DNA from: a virus
Virus record (IMG/VR): IMGVR_UViG_3300037558_000912
Location: 1 to 29,707 of that record
DNA length: 29,707 bases
Direction: 5' to 3' (one strand)
The position numbers were made by a program, and so were the translations under genes. Positions 6,572-14,204 of the stretch are shown here, in pieces. The first letter of the stretch is position 1, and the number at the start of each line of letters is the position of its first letter. Below the pieces are notes generated by a model. The model did no database searches. It was given only the letters and a program-made list of their open reading frames with translations, and had not been told where the DNA came from.

Positions 6572-7152
6572 TATGCTTTCCCCCATCTGATGTCTTTTAC
6601 TAATTCCGGTGCGAACTCCATGCCCTGATCGTTTGCGAAATGCACCTGTTGTGATGCTGGGTTGGTTTTCCTGCCATTTGTTCTTTCAAAGTCAGCGAAC
6701 TGTGACGCACACGATATCGTGACCGTTGCTGTTTCGTTTGACTCTCTGATTGAATATCCTGTGACCTTGCCATCAAACACTAGATACACATCATCTGTGC
6801 CGAATGAATAATCACTGCCTAGTATCGCCCTATAGATCACCACTCTCTTGTTGATGTAATCATTGTTGGTCAACAAAGCGATTGTTGTGGTATCCACCGC
6901 GGTGAATTCCATGTCTATCTCCGCTATCCTAAGGTCTGTTGTCTCTACGATGTTTCCATAACTTAGGAATTGACCTTGTGCTAGATATGTTTGTGCTCCT
7001 GCGTCAGGTGCCGTCGCACTGTCAAATGAGATGTTGATGTTTGTTGTTGTAAGGTATTGTGTTGTTGATAATTGTAGTTCAATGAGATCAGCAACAAATA
7101 CTGAACTGCCTGCCAACTTTGTCTGAGTCGCGGACGCTATGCTTCTTGCCAT
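6571..7152 (-). CDS. gpL-like minor tail / tail hub protein (193 aa)
   Basis: The protein begins with a short Ser/Ala-rich segment, then LIELQLSTTQYLTTTNINI and a series of beta strands. It ends with CASQFADFERTNGRKTNPASQ and DQGMEFAPELVKDIRWG. The FERxxGRxTNxxSQ...DxGMEF ending is characteristic of tail hub proteins at the lambda gpL position (DUF2163/gpL-like). These proteins sit between the distal tube end and the gpJ-type tip. Lambda gpL carries an iron-sulfur cluster in its C-terminal domain; here only one cysteine is seen, so no cluster is expected. The gene follows the gpM-position gene by two bases. Confidence 0.75.
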   Translation of the reverse strand: MARSIASATQTKLAGSSVFVADLIELQLSTTQYLTTTNINISFDSATAPDAGAQTYLAQGQFLSYGNIVETTDLRIAEIDMEFTAVDTTTIALLTNNDYINKRVVIYRAILGSDYSFGTDDVYLVFDGKVTGYSIRESNETATVTISCASQFADFERTNGRKTNPASQQVHFANDQGMEFAPELVKDIRWGKA

Positions 7153-7154
7153 CT

Positions 7155-7739
7155 TTATATCTCCTCATTCAAAATTATTTCATACTTGTAGGATCCGTCA
7201 GTCTGTGTAATGAATCTGAGTTCATCCTTGTCCATATAAACTTTCACAGGAACATTATCATATGTCACTGTGGTAGAACTTGTTATGCCCGTGGTCAAAG
7301 GTGGATAGAAACTGATTGCGTCATTGGTGCCGCTGATAGTTTTGTCCGCTACGACCATGTATACCTTGTCGTGATTTGAAAACTTGATTAGGTCACCTTT
7401 CAACAGTGTGCCTGATCCGCCATCTGTCTGGCAAGCACTCTGTCCTGCCGCCACTGTGGCATCATTTGTAAGTGTGCCTGTGGCCGTGCCTCTTGCACTG
7501 CCGATCTCTGGTGGAACTATCGTGAATGCGATGGCCTGTCCATCAAGTTGAACTAGGAAACTGTAATCGGACATGAACTCCGCCCTCGTCATTCCTGGTG
7601 ATTGTAATTTGAAACTCCAATGCTGTGCGCCTGTCTTGATCCTCTGCACTTTGCCGGACACAGATGTCGTCACCCTGCTGGTGGTGTTGCTCTGCCAGTC
7701 AAGTGCCTTGTATCCTTTGTTTGGTGTGAATAGTGCCAT
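7155..7739 (-). CDS. gpM-position minor tail protein (194 aa)
   Basis: The protein is beta-rich and starts MALFTPNKGYKALDWQSNTT. A central part (about 75-150) contains a Gly/Thr/Ala loop region, and it ends VKVYMDKDELRFITQTDG...YEIILNEE. It lies between the tape measure gene and the gpL-like gene, which is the lambda gpM position, where the protein caps the tape measure at the distal tube end. The sequence pattern (an SFKLQSPGM segment and a DELRFI-type C-terminal strand) suits a distal tail protein, but the family is assigned mainly from position. Its ATG overlaps the tape measure stop as TAATG. Confidence 0.7.
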   Translation of the reverse strand: MALFTPNKGYKALDWQSNTTSRVTTSVSGKVQRIKTGAQHWSFKLQSPGMTRAEFMSDYSFLVQLDGQAIAFTIVPPEIGSARGTATGTLTNDATVAAGQSACQTDGGSGTLLKGDLIKFSNHDKVYMVVADKTISGTNDAISFYPPLTTGITSSTTVTYDNVPVKVYMDKDELRFITQTDGSYKYEIILNEEI

Positions 7740-9568
7740 TATGCTGTTAGACTCCTTTTGCCTCTTTCAGCGAGACCCCTGTTGATCAAACCTATGATCA
7801 AGTCTTGCCTTGTTGTTAGTAATGAATCGAAATCTGTTGCGTCGAGTGTGTTGATGTTGAATGTGACATTGACGTTGTCACCACCACCGCCACCAAAGCC
7901 GCTGTCTGCTATGCCAACGTCGCTGTTTGGTATGATTGTGCCTGAATTGTTTGGGACGAATATCTCTGGTCCCCTTTCACCAACAATGTATGATTGATTG
8001 CCGGCCACTGGACCACCTGCGGCCCTGAAACCACCAAATAGACTCGTGCCTCCTGTAAGGAATGCCAACACTGTCCTTAATGCTATCTCTGTTTTCAATT
8101 CGCTGTTTAATTTTTTCTGTGTGTTGACTTGATTCCTTAGAAATCTTTCTAATGGTTCTAACACGAAAATTGTTATTCCAAGATTTATAAAGCCTTGTAT
8201 CAATGCCTTCAATGTTGAATTCACAATCTCTCCGAGTGCATCTTTCAAGGACTTGCTACCCATGATGACATCAGTCAATGCACTTGATGCCGTATCTCTG
8301 AATGCTGTCATGCCGGAAGTCACTGCTGTGATCTTGCCCTCTAATGGTGTGAATCCTTCTCCTATAGTTCTTTGTAGTGCCTGCAGTATCACATCGTTGT
8401 CTATGTTGTCTTTGACCGCGTCGCTATACTTGCCTAGACTCCTGTCTGCGTTGAATGCCAACCTGTCCATCTCTTTGCCAACATCATCTACCATGTCTGG
8501 CACGATTGAATTGCCAACTACCGTGTTAGCGATGTTTTTGAAGCCGCCAATGATACTGTCTTTGACTCCGGACATCTTACTGCCTATGCCCTTCTTCATG
8601 CTCTCGAATGTGTTGACTACATCATTCTTGAAATCCTTCACTGACTGGACTGTTTCTTTGACTGTGCCAACGAAATCTTTGAAGAAGTCTATGACATTGC
8701 CAATTGCCTTGAGGACAAGATTCAATCCAGATATTAATGCCTTCAAGGCAAAGCCTGTAAGTTCTCCCAATGCTGATATAGTTTCTCTGTTCTCATTGAC
8801 CAAGGCAGTGAATCCACCAACCGCATCTTTCAATGCTGGTGATATGCCCTGTCCGAATTCGTCTGCCACACCTTGTAGTGCGATCTTGGCGTTTGAAAAT
8901 TCTGTTGATAGGTTGCCTACCAATTTCTGCGTGGCACCACCGAATCTCTCGTTGATACCTTCTGCGAATGCTTTTGTTATCTCTGCGGCACCCTCTGCCG
9001 TCTTACCATACTCTGATATCTCTGCCCTTGTCAATCCAAGTTTCTCTTCTAGGATAGCCAATACCGGGATACCTCTGTCTCCCAACCTCTGTATCTCTTC
9101 CAGACCCAAACCACCTGATACTGTTCTGGAGAACAAATCAGTGACTGCCTCCAATGATCCTATTTGGTCATTGGTCACCGCCGCCGCGTCTGTGAATGTG
9201 GTCAGTAGTTCTTTGGTTGGCTCTATGCCCGCCGATTTCAATTTGATGAATGTCTTTGTCAGGTCATCAACGCCAAACTGTGTCTGTGTTGCGAACTCAC
9301 TGATGAATCTGAATGCCTCAGCACCTTCTTCGGTGCTACCTGTGACCGAACTTAGAGTGGTCCTTAGGTCTTCAAATTCTTTCGTGGTGTTGACAATGAA
9401 TGATCCAATCCTGACCGCTCCAAAGGCCGCCAAACCAGCCGCGGCACCTTTCAGCACCGTGCTCAGTTTCAAACCAGAACCTGACATCCTGGTCAATTGA
9501 CTATTGATTGACCCTAACGCCTGTTGGTTCTTGACCGCTATGTTGATTAAAAGATCAGTCTTAGCCAT
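7739..9568 (-). CDS. tail tape measure protein (609 aa)
   Basis: This is the longest tail-core gene. Residues about 1-60 contain a helical start and a hydrophobic stretch (VLKGAAAGLAAFGAVRIG). The phage tape-measure core follows (TKEFEDLRTTLSSVTGS, about 65-82, then long amphipathic helices to about 320). Hydrophobic segments recur around ALKALISGLNLVLKAIGNVI and LKALIQGFINLGITIFVL. The C-terminus has the common tape measure ending AAGGPVAGNQSYIVGERGPE followed by IFVPN. Tape measure length sets tail length; at about 1.5 angstroms per residue, 609 residues predict a tail near 90 nm. It follows the G/GT chaperone genes with a TAATG overlap. No muramidase or peptidase motif was seen. Confidence 0.92.
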   Translation of the reverse strand: MAKTDLLINIAVKNQQALGSINSQLTRMSGSGLKLSTVLKGAAAGLAAFGAVRIGSFIVNTTKEFEDLRTTLSSVTGSTEEGAEAFRFISEFATQTQFGVDDLTKTFIKLKSAGIEPTKELLTTFTDAAAVTNDQIGSLEAVTDLFSRTVSGGLGLEEIQRLGDRGIPVLAILEEKLGLTRAEISEYGKTAEGAAEITKAFAEGINERFGGATQKLVGNLSTEFSNAKIALQGVADEFGQGISPALKDAVGGFTALVNENRETISALGELTGFALKALISGLNLVLKAIGNVIDFFKDFVGTVKETVQSVKDFKNDVVNTFESMKKGIGSKMSGVKDSIIGGFKNIANTVVGNSIVPDMVDDVGKEMDRLAFNADRSLGKYSDAVKDNIDNDVILQALQRTIGEGFTPLEGKITAVTSGMTAFRDTASSALTDVIMGSKSLKDALGEIVNSTLKALIQGFINLGITIFVLEPLERFLRNQVNTQKKLNSELKTEIALRTVLAFLTGGTSLFGGFRAAGGPVAGNQSYIVGERGPEIFVPNNSGTIIPNSDVGIADSGFGGGGGDNVNVTFNINTLDATDFDSLLTTRQDLIIGLINRGLAERGKRSLTA

Positions 9569-10097
9569 TATCTTCTTTTAGCCTTCATCTGTTGTTTCTG
9601 TTGCTTCATAGTCTTCGTTTGTTCCTTGTCCTCATACATCAGATAACCTGCCCACATGTCCATCTCCAGTGTTGTCATTTGTAATATTTCTTCGACGGAC
9701 TTCTTCAGCCTGTCTGCGAGCATCATTACAAACCTTAACTCAACACTGGTTGCTATTCCTTTGCGACGGAAGCCTGTTGAGCAGTAAGTTTAGCATTGTT
9801 GATTGCGGTAGCCACCTTGACCACTGTCATTGGGTCTGCTTCGTTCATCAACTTTATCTTGTCAGTGTCTAAGAACAATCTAACACCATCTTTGTTTCTG
9901 GCCTTCGTCACTATGCTCTCGACCAATGCTTCTACTGTCTTGCCTTCTGCTTGAAGTTGCAGTATCTTGCTTTCGTCTTTGAGCGGGTAAGTGCTCCTGA
10001 AGTAGATGTCTGTTTCCCATTCATCTACATGGTATTTGATTAATTCACCACCGATCGCTGTCTGATAGTGTTTTGCTATTTTTTCTGTTATTGACAT
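9568..10097 (-). CDS. tail assembly chaperone fusion G-T made by -1 frameshift (176 aa)
   Basis: The upstream frame (9753-10097) encodes the G-like part. About 63 codons of open frame continue in the -1 frame from GGA after the Lys codon 9759-9761 to a TAA at 9568-9570. That extension has no ribosome binding site of its own and reads GIATSVELRFVMMLADRLKK at first, then a helix with EMDMWAGYLMYEDKEQ and a Lys/Gln-rich end, as in other phage T parts. Slippage at A-AAG (9759-9762), two codons before the G stop, would give the fusion. In the -1 frame the nearest upstream stop lies at codon 100-101 of G, so the shift must happen in a window of about 12 codons. Position between tail tube and tape measure is the usual place for G/GT. 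Confidence 0.8.
9753..10097 (-). CDS. tail assembly chaperone, G-like (114 aa)
   Basis: This is the unshifted product: MSITEKIAKHYQTAIGGELI, a central YFRSTYPLKDESKILQLQAE segment, then helices ending TAQQASVAKE. Phage G proteins bind the tape measure during assembly and are absent from virions. It is normally in large excess over the fused GT product. The start overlaps the previous stop (TAATG at 10097). The gene sits just before the tape measure gene, as in lambda and its relatives. Confidence 0.8.
   Translation of the reverse strand: MSITEKIAKHYQTAIGGELIKYHVDEWETDIYFRSTYPLKDESKILQLQAEGKTVEALVESIVTKARNKDGVRLFLDTDKIKLMNEADPMTVVKVATAINNAKLTAQQASVAKE
9759..9762 (-). promoter_or_regulatory. 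slippery site A-AAG for -1 frameshift
   Basis: In the G frame the codons are GCA AAG GAA TAG. A tRNA-Lys on AAG can re-pair with AAA one base back. A-AAG is a known shifty tetramer in Escherichia coli. No perfect X-XXY-YYZ heptamer is present in the allowed window, so this is the best candidate. Confidence 0.6.
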
Positions 10098-10402
10098 TAT
10101 TTGATTCTCCTATTTCTATATTTGTCTTTAACCTCTAAAAGGGCGGGTCTTGTCATCCCTTTAGGTGCTTGGTTTGAATAGCCTGTGTCTAAACGACCTA
10201 TGTATGGTTGTGGATTGGCCACAGCATATTTGGATTTTGATTTTTGTTTCAACTTCCAACTTCGTTTAGCAAGACCAGATCTCACTGGTGTCAATCTCTT
10301 CACTTCCGTGAAGAAATCCTTGGCTATTGAGCGAACCGTTTGATCGATTGATTTCTGAAGATCAGCGGTTGCTTTTTTCGTCTTAAAAAGGACTGATAAC
10401 AT
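10097..10402 (-). CDS. HK97 gp10-like neck / tail completion protein (101 aa)
   Basis: The protein has the classic pattern of this family: a helical N-terminus (TKKATADLQKSIDQTVRSIA), then the conserved LTPVRSGLAKRSWKLKQK, and YIGRLDTGYSNQAPKGMTRP before a basic C-terminus. The RSG-L-SW and RLDxGxSxQAPxGM motifs define HK97 gp10-like proteins, which help join head and tail. The length is close to the family norm. It is coupled to the tail tube gene before it and the chaperone gene after it by TAATG overlaps, which is slightly unusual, since this protein usually precedes the tail terminator gene. Confidence 0.82.
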   Translation of the reverse strand: MLSVLFKTKKATADLQKSIDQTVRSIAKDFFTEVKRLTPVRSGLAKRSWKLKQKSKSKYAVANPQPYIGRLDTGYSNQAPKGMTRPALLEVKDKYRNRRIK

Positions 10403-10839
10403 TACAAATTAGTTTTTGTTAATGCACCTGAACCTTGGAATGTGACAGAAGCCTCAACCATGCCGTCGTGATTGGCAGTGATTGAATGACCTGTGATTAT
10501 CACAGTTCCTGCTAGTTTGATACCTGTTGTCTCACCAGATGGATACAATTCAATTAATGAAGTTGTAGCACCTGAGTTGACGGCATCAAACAAGTTGATG
10601 TTTCCTGAACCTGCGGCTGTATCATCTCTAAAAAAGATGTCCATGCTTCCAGAAAATTGTCTTAAACCTGGGATATAAGTTCTCGCCCCACTTCCCATCA
10701 CTGTAGATTCAATGGCGTCAAGTTCTTGATCGATCGTGAAAGATCTAACTGATGCCACACCTACTACAGAAGATGAAGAGTTGTCCGTAAACTTTATAAC
10801 GCCTGATTCACCTGTGTAGGTTGTTTCGTTAGTCGCCAT
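10402..10839 (-). CDS. major tail tube protein (145 aa)
   Basis: The protein is beta-rich: SGVIKFTDNSSSSVVGVASV, then RSFTIDQELDAIESTVMGSG, then RQFSGSMDIFFRDDTAAGSG, with a C-terminal HDGMVEASVTFQGSGALT. The IxxELDxIExTxMGSG...RQFSGSM pattern is typical of phage tail tube proteins with a lambda gpV-like fold, which stack as hexameric rings around the tape measure. Length fits the short tail tube group, with no C-terminal Ig domain. It lies between a short hypothetical gene and the gp10-like gene. It overlaps the preceding gene by 11 bases. Confidence 0.88.
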   Translation of the reverse strand: MATNETTYTGESGVIKFTDNSSSSVVGVASVRSFTIDQELDAIESTVMGSGARTYIPGLRQFSGSMDIFFRDDTAAGSGNINLFDAVNSGATTSLIELYPSGETTGIKLAGTVIITGHSITANHDGMVEASVTFQGSGALTKTNL

Positions 10840-11047
10840 TGTTTATCTCCTCAATGTGTTGATCCTTGACCTCTAAAGGATCGGCTTTTATTACTTCAAC
10901 ATCCTTGACCTTGAGTTTGTATTTTCTCTTTGGTTTCGGTGTTGATGTGTCAGATGGTTCAAAGGTCCAACCATCATCCAAATGTGCCTTGGCATCCATG
11001 CCCCGCACCATCTTGAATTTCTCTTCTTTATACATTTTTACAGACAT
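10829..11047 (-). CDS. small hypothetical protein in the tail module (72 aa)
   Basis: This is a short, charged protein: MSVKMYKEEKFKMVRGMDAK, a GWTFEPSDTSTPKPKRKYK stretch and an acidic C-terminus, KDQHIEEINNGD. It looks like a disordered linker with basic and acidic ends rather than a globular domain. It is flanked by the tail terminator gene (TAATG at 11047) and the tail tube gene (11-base overlap), so it is almost certainly translated with them. It may be a small tail-tube accessory protein; no family was recognised. Confidence 0.7.
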   Translation of the reverse strand: MSVKMYKEEKFKMVRGMDAKAHLDDGWTFEPSDTSTPKPKRKYKLKVKDVEVIKADPLEVKDQHIEEINNGD

Positions 11048-11484
11048 TATAAAACTCCTTTTTTATATGTGTAGATTACATTCACAGTGACAATCACTTC
11101 ACCCAACGGTAGTTCTCTGTCAATGACTTCAATGTTTGAAATTGTTGTTTTGACATTGTGGATGTTTGCCTGTGCCAATGTAATATCTCTGTCTCTTGAT
11201 TTTTCTAAGGTTTCGGAAATGCCTTCTATGACTTCATTCCTCAATGAGTCGATCTGTGTGCCTCTGACATAACATCTACATTGTATTGATAGATTGCCCT
11301 GTCTTAGGTCTGTTGCCAGGTCTTCCCTGTCTTCGTTCTGTGTCACAACCAGTATCGCAGGAAATTGTGTGATGGCAAGTTTCTGCACATCAAACTTGTC
11401 TCTGGACACATGGGCCACAGAAGGATCTGTCATGTTCTCCAGTTGATCAACTATGTTCTTTGTGATGTTTTCTCTTGCTGACAT
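11047..11484 (-). CDS. tail terminator protein, gpU-like (145 aa)
   Basis: The protein follows the usual alpha/beta pattern: helix MSARENITKNIVDQLEN, strand AITQFPAILVVTQNEDRE, strand GNLSIQCRCYVRG, a helix (SLRNEVIEGISETLEK) and C-terminal strands ELPLGEVIVTVNVIYTYKKG. That matches phage tail terminators (lambda gpU type), which cap the head-proximal end of the tail tube and connect it to the head. Position between the connector gene and the tube gene supports this. It is TAATG-coupled on both sides. Confidence 0.75.
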   Translation of the reverse strand: MSARENITKNIVDQLENMTDPSVAHVSRDKFDVQKLAITQFPAILVVTQNEDREDLATDLRQGNLSIQCRCYVRGTQIDSLRNEVIEGISETLEKSRDRDITLAQANIHNVKTTISNIEVIDRELPLGEVIVTVNVIYTYKKGVL

Positions 11485-11933
11485 TATCTAATTAAACGCC
11501 CCATATGAAATGATTGTTTTTCAGCATCCGTGAATGTTCCTGAACTGTCAAGATCGTAATGGACGCCGTCTCTTAAAATAAGATCAAATTCTTCTTCAAA
11601 TCTTGACTTGTAGTAATTCATCTTATTTGTGAAAGCATCACCATCAGGATCAAAAGTAGATAGTCTCGGATAGATGTAATATGCCAACACATGATACACG
11701 GCCGCTCTCACGAACTGATTAGCATTTAACTTGCTGTTTGTAAGTTTGTGATTACCGCCAACGGCACTGATGTCGTTGGTTCCGTATTGTTGTGTGGGCC
11801 ACCATTTTATATTGAGTAGTCTAATTATGTCGTCGAATGTCTTTTCGTGTAGGTCTGAAAAGTCCTGTATTCCGTATTTGTGAATATCAGGTTCATATTC
11901 TTTGATGTTGTTGTCTGTTGCGAATGTCGCCAT
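11484..11933 (-). CDS. head-tail connector / adaptor protein (149 aa)
   Basis: The sequence is helical: MATFATDNNIKEYEPDIHKY, then SDLHEKTFDDIIRLLNIKWW, LNANQFVRAAVYHVLAYYIY, and MNYYKSRFEEEFDLIL near the end. The order of helices, with AAVYHVLAYYIYPRL central and YKSRFEEEFDLIL following, is that of phage head completion adaptors (HK97 gp6/SPP1 gp15 type), which form a ring below the portal. It is the first tail-side gene after the head block. AAGGA lies upstream of the ATG at 11933. Confidence 0.7.
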   Translation of the reverse strand: MATFATDNNIKEYEPDIHKYGIQDFSDLHEKTFDDIIRLLNIKWWPTQQYGTNDISAVGGNHKLTNSKLNANQFVRAAVYHVLAYYIYPRLSTFDPDGDAFTNKMNYYKSRFEEEFDLILRDGVHYDLDSSGTFTDAEKQSFHMGRLIR

Positions 11934-11952
11934 CTTAAAGTCCTTCTTTAAT

Positions 11953-11985
11953 GTATTACTATCAAGTCCTGCTTGATGTTATTAT
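11953..11985. other. gap hairpin after the glycosyltransferase-like gene
   Basis: ATCAAG (11961-11966) and CTTGAT (11972-11977 on the plus strand read GCTTGAT) form a 6-base stem with a 5-base loop. No U run follows on the minus strand. An AATAAATA box (11983-11990) overlaps the stop codon of the preceding gene and may be a promoter element for the connector and tail genes. Confidence 0.35.
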
Positions 11986-12525
11986 TTATTGTAGTTTTTC
12001 TAAGAATTGTTTTATTGTTATAACAGGTATCGTGACATCAGGCTTACCATCGTTTACAACGAATATGTTGTTGTCTGTGTTGTTCATGTAGTATAGATGC
12101 TTGATGCAATGATTGGTGTGTTTCAATGGTTTGGCCTTGCCGCGTATATCACCATAATCATAAACCGTGTGATTGGTTATGCCCCAATCACAGCCTAGCA
12201 CATAGATGTTTTCATTTTTGCGATCTGTTAGGTTGTGTGCCAATTGTATTGCCAGTATTCCTGAATTTTGTGCGTCAACCTTGAAGTTGCTCTGTATTGG
12301 TTCGACACGGTTCCATTTGTTTGGCTTGGCGTAGTAGTTCCTGGTCCAATATTTCACGTCAGGTTGCTGTTCTAACCTTTTCATCATTGGTTGATCGAAG
12401 CAACACACATGATCCACCTGCCTGTCGTTGAGGATGTAATTGCAACCTACCTCGATGTTCTGTCTTGGTAATGTTTTTATTGTTGTTTGTCTTGATGGGC
12501 CGTTGAGCCAAACTATTGTTGCCAT
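11986..12525 (-). CDS. DUF115/GT42-like putative glycosyltransferase (179 aa)
   Basis: The N-terminus has strand IVWLNGPS with N8-G9-P10-S11, resembling the nucleotide-binding G/NGPS loop of GT42 sialyltransferases and DUF115/MptE-like proteins. Later come NSGILAIQLA (87-96) and IYVLGCDWG (107-115), the same order as the SG-AIALGxxxIYLxGxDF segment of that superfamily. A metal or catalytic histidine pair (TNHTVYDYG, HTNHC) follows. At 179 residues it is shorter than most characterised members. It lies alone between the capsid gene terminator and the connector gene, lacks a Shine-Dalgarno sequence, and could modify capsid or cell surface glycans. The superfamily match is from recognised motifs only; function is inferred. 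Confidence 0.5.
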   Translation of the reverse strand: MATIVWLNGPSRQTTIKTLPRQNIEVGCNYILNDRQVDHVCCFDQPMMKRLEQQPDVKYWTRNYYAKPNKWNRVEPIQSNFKVDAQNSGILAIQLAHNLTDRKNENIYVLGCDWGITNHTVYDYGDIRGKAKPLKHTNHCIKHLYYMNNTDNNIFVVNDGKPDVTIPVITIKQFLEKLQ

Positions 12526-12541
12526 ACTGTTATTTAAAGAT

Positions 12542-12575
12542 AAAAAAAAGGCCCCATATTCCTACAGGGCCTTTT
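12542..12575 (-). terminator. Rho-independent terminator after the major capsid gene
   Basis: On the minus strand AAAAGGCCC (12567-12575) pairs with GGGCCTTTT (12546-12554) around a 12-base loop. Eight T residues follow on the minus strand (12542-12549, partly within the stem). It lies 28 bases after the capsid stop codon and fits a terminator that sets capsid mRNA level. Confidence 0.88.
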
Positions 12576-12602
12576 AACATATGAGCGAGGATTATCTCCT
12601 TA

Positions 12603-13463
12603 CTATGATATAGTCGCGTCCGTTGGCACTTTGATACCGTATGTGTCATGTAATTCACTCACGCCATATGTGGCAGTGCAAATTACCTCAGTCGCTCTGG
12701 CACTTTCGTCCCGTTGAGTTCTGATTTGGATATCATTACCGATTGCTAAACCTAAGGCGTCTCTTGCGAATACACCGTTCACGCAAGATGTAGCCGAGTC
12801 AGCCACAACATTTGAAGATTCAAAGATATCGATACCTGCGATTCTTCCCACATAACCTTCAGTCATTGCTTCGTTTACAACGCCTGTGTTTCCTTGTGGA
12901 ACGAATGTAGATGTCATTACTTTCTTCATGTTGAAGATTGACGCCGGGTTGAACACACCGAAGTATGGTCCTGGCACGCCTGCATTTTTAAGTTTTGCCG
13001 CCGCCGCAAATAAGTGAGCCGCTGTCATCTCTGATTGAGTGTCAGTTGCTGAACCTAGTGCGAAAGTTGAGAAGCCTGAGAATAGAGCAGTTAAGTCCTG
13101 GTCCATTTTCTTAGCAACAGCCTCACCGAACAATTTACCTAAATCAGCGATCACATTTGAACTTGAAAAGTTAAGAGACAAGTCCGAAACATTTGTTCCG
13201 ATACCTGCTTCTGCTAATGTGATATCTTTTTTAGAAGTAGAAATTGCACCTAGTGTGATGTCGTCTGCTTCTGTTAATGCCGCCGCTGTTTGCGCCGGGT
13301 AGATTGGAACCTGTAAAACTTTTCCTGCGTTTCTTGGCACAGTGAAGTTTTTTACAAGGTTTCTCATTACTGATCTTTCTGATGCAACGAACATCGCCTC
13401 TTGGACGATGGGTGCTAAAAGATCATCTAATGTTGAAGTTAATGATTTGATTTCTCCAGCCAT
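12603..13463 (-). CDS. major capsid protein, HK97 fold (286 aa)
   Basis: The sequence has the expected parts of an HK97-fold capsid subunit. An N-terminal helix (SLTSTLDDLLAPIVQEAMFV) is followed by the E-loop region (VLQVPIYPAQTAAALTEADD, then the ITLGAISTSKKDITLAEAG strand). The A- and P-domains come next (a long helix around SSNVIADLGKLFGEAVAKKM, then AAHLFAAAAKLKNAGVPGPY) and the C-terminal strands end GVSELHDTYGIKVPTDA. There is no N-terminal delta domain and no protease in the operon, so the scaffold is probably separate and the shell is not proteolysed, as in P22-like systems. A strong AGGAG precedes the ATG, and a terminator follows the stop. Confidence 0.88.
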   Translation of the reverse strand: MAGEIKSLTSTLDDLLAPIVQEAMFVASERSVMRNLVKNFTVPRNAGKVLQVPIYPAQTAAALTEADDITLGAISTSKKDITLAEAGIGTNVSDLSLNFSSSNVIADLGKLFGEAVAKKMDQDLTALFSGFSTFALGSATDTQSEMTAAHLFAAAAKLKNAGVPGPYFGVFNPASIFNMKKVMTSTFVPQGNTGVVNEAMTEGYVGRIAGIDIFESSNVVADSATSCVNGVFARDALGLAIGNDIQIRTQRDESARATEVICTATYGVSELHDTYGIKVPTDATIS

Positions 13464-13493
13464 TATTCTTCTCCTTTTTTTTAGTTGTTAATA

Positions 13494-14204
13494 TTACCTT
13501 ATGCCTTGTTTCTTACGATACTCGGCGTAAAGTTTTCTGTGTTCTGGATTTGTCATGTCCAGTTTAGCGATATCAACATCTAGAGGAGCATCAGTTTGTG
13601 TGTTAGATTTACTACCGCCACCTGCTGGTCCGGCCTGGACGAAATGAGGATTGCTCTTTAAGAACTCTTCTACTAATCCATCTACAGACAAGGCTTCACC
13701 TGTGTCAGAGTATCTTGTTTGTCCAGTCTTAGAATCGACTACTTCTACATCACCGGCTTCTGACATTCTAACTTGTTCTCTCACAAGTCTCACGACTTGT
13801 TCAGGACTGATCGCTCTCTTTGTTGAAGCACTATTCAATAACGCTCCATCAACTTTGATCTTTGTCAGTTCACCTGTGAGTGAAGTAATCCTAGCATTGG
13901 CTTTCTCAGCCTGTTGCTGTAAGATCTTTTCAAACTCACCTTTCCTCTTTTGCTCGGCCATTGTGGCCTGTTCTTCTTTAGCAACTAAGGATTGATACTT
14001 CTCAACATCCACACCGTCAAACTTTCTTAACACCTTTGATTCTTCAGTCTTTCGAACTTTAGAAGCAATGGCATCAACTTGTTCTTGGGTATAGGTTTTA
14101 GGTTCTGTTGATACCTCTTCCTGCGATGGCGTGTTTTTTATGACTTCCGGTTGAACAGCAGTGTTTTCAACTTTAGTGTCTATCAATGATTCTTCTTGTG
14201 TCAT
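13494..14204 (-). CDS. capsid scaffolding protein (236 aa)
   Basis: This is a typical scaffold: acidic, low in aromatic residues and helical. The N-terminal part (about 1-35) is acidic and disordered, then KTYTQEQVDAIASKVRKTEE gives the common YTQEQVDAI motif of phage scaffolds (DUF4355-like). A coiled coil runs to about 115 (EQKRKGEFEKILQQQAEKAN). The C-terminus is basic and helical (HRKLYAEYRKKQGIR), as expected for the coat-binding end. ATG 14204 was chosen over GTG 14210 because AGGAG lies nine bases before the ATG but only three before the GTG. It lies directly before the capsid gene. Confidence 0.85.
   Translation of the reverse strand: MTQEESLIDTKVENTAVQPEVIKNTPSQEEVSTEPKTYTQEQVDAIASKVRKTEESKVLRKFDGVDVEKYQSLVAKEEQATMAEQKRKGEFEKILQQQAEKANARITSLTGELTKIKVDGALLNSASTKRAISPEQVVRLVREQVRMSEAGDVEVVDSKTGQTRYSDTGEALSVDGLVEEFLKSNPHFVQAGPAGGGSKSNTQTDAPLDVDIAKLDMTNPEHRKLYAEYRKKQGIR

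Noticed and set aside
8253-9500. Long plus-strand frame (415 codons) within the tape measure region
   Set aside because: It lies wholly antisense to a well-supported tape measure gene, and has the biased Ser/Asn/Leu content typical of a shadow frame, with no ribosome binding site or neighbour.
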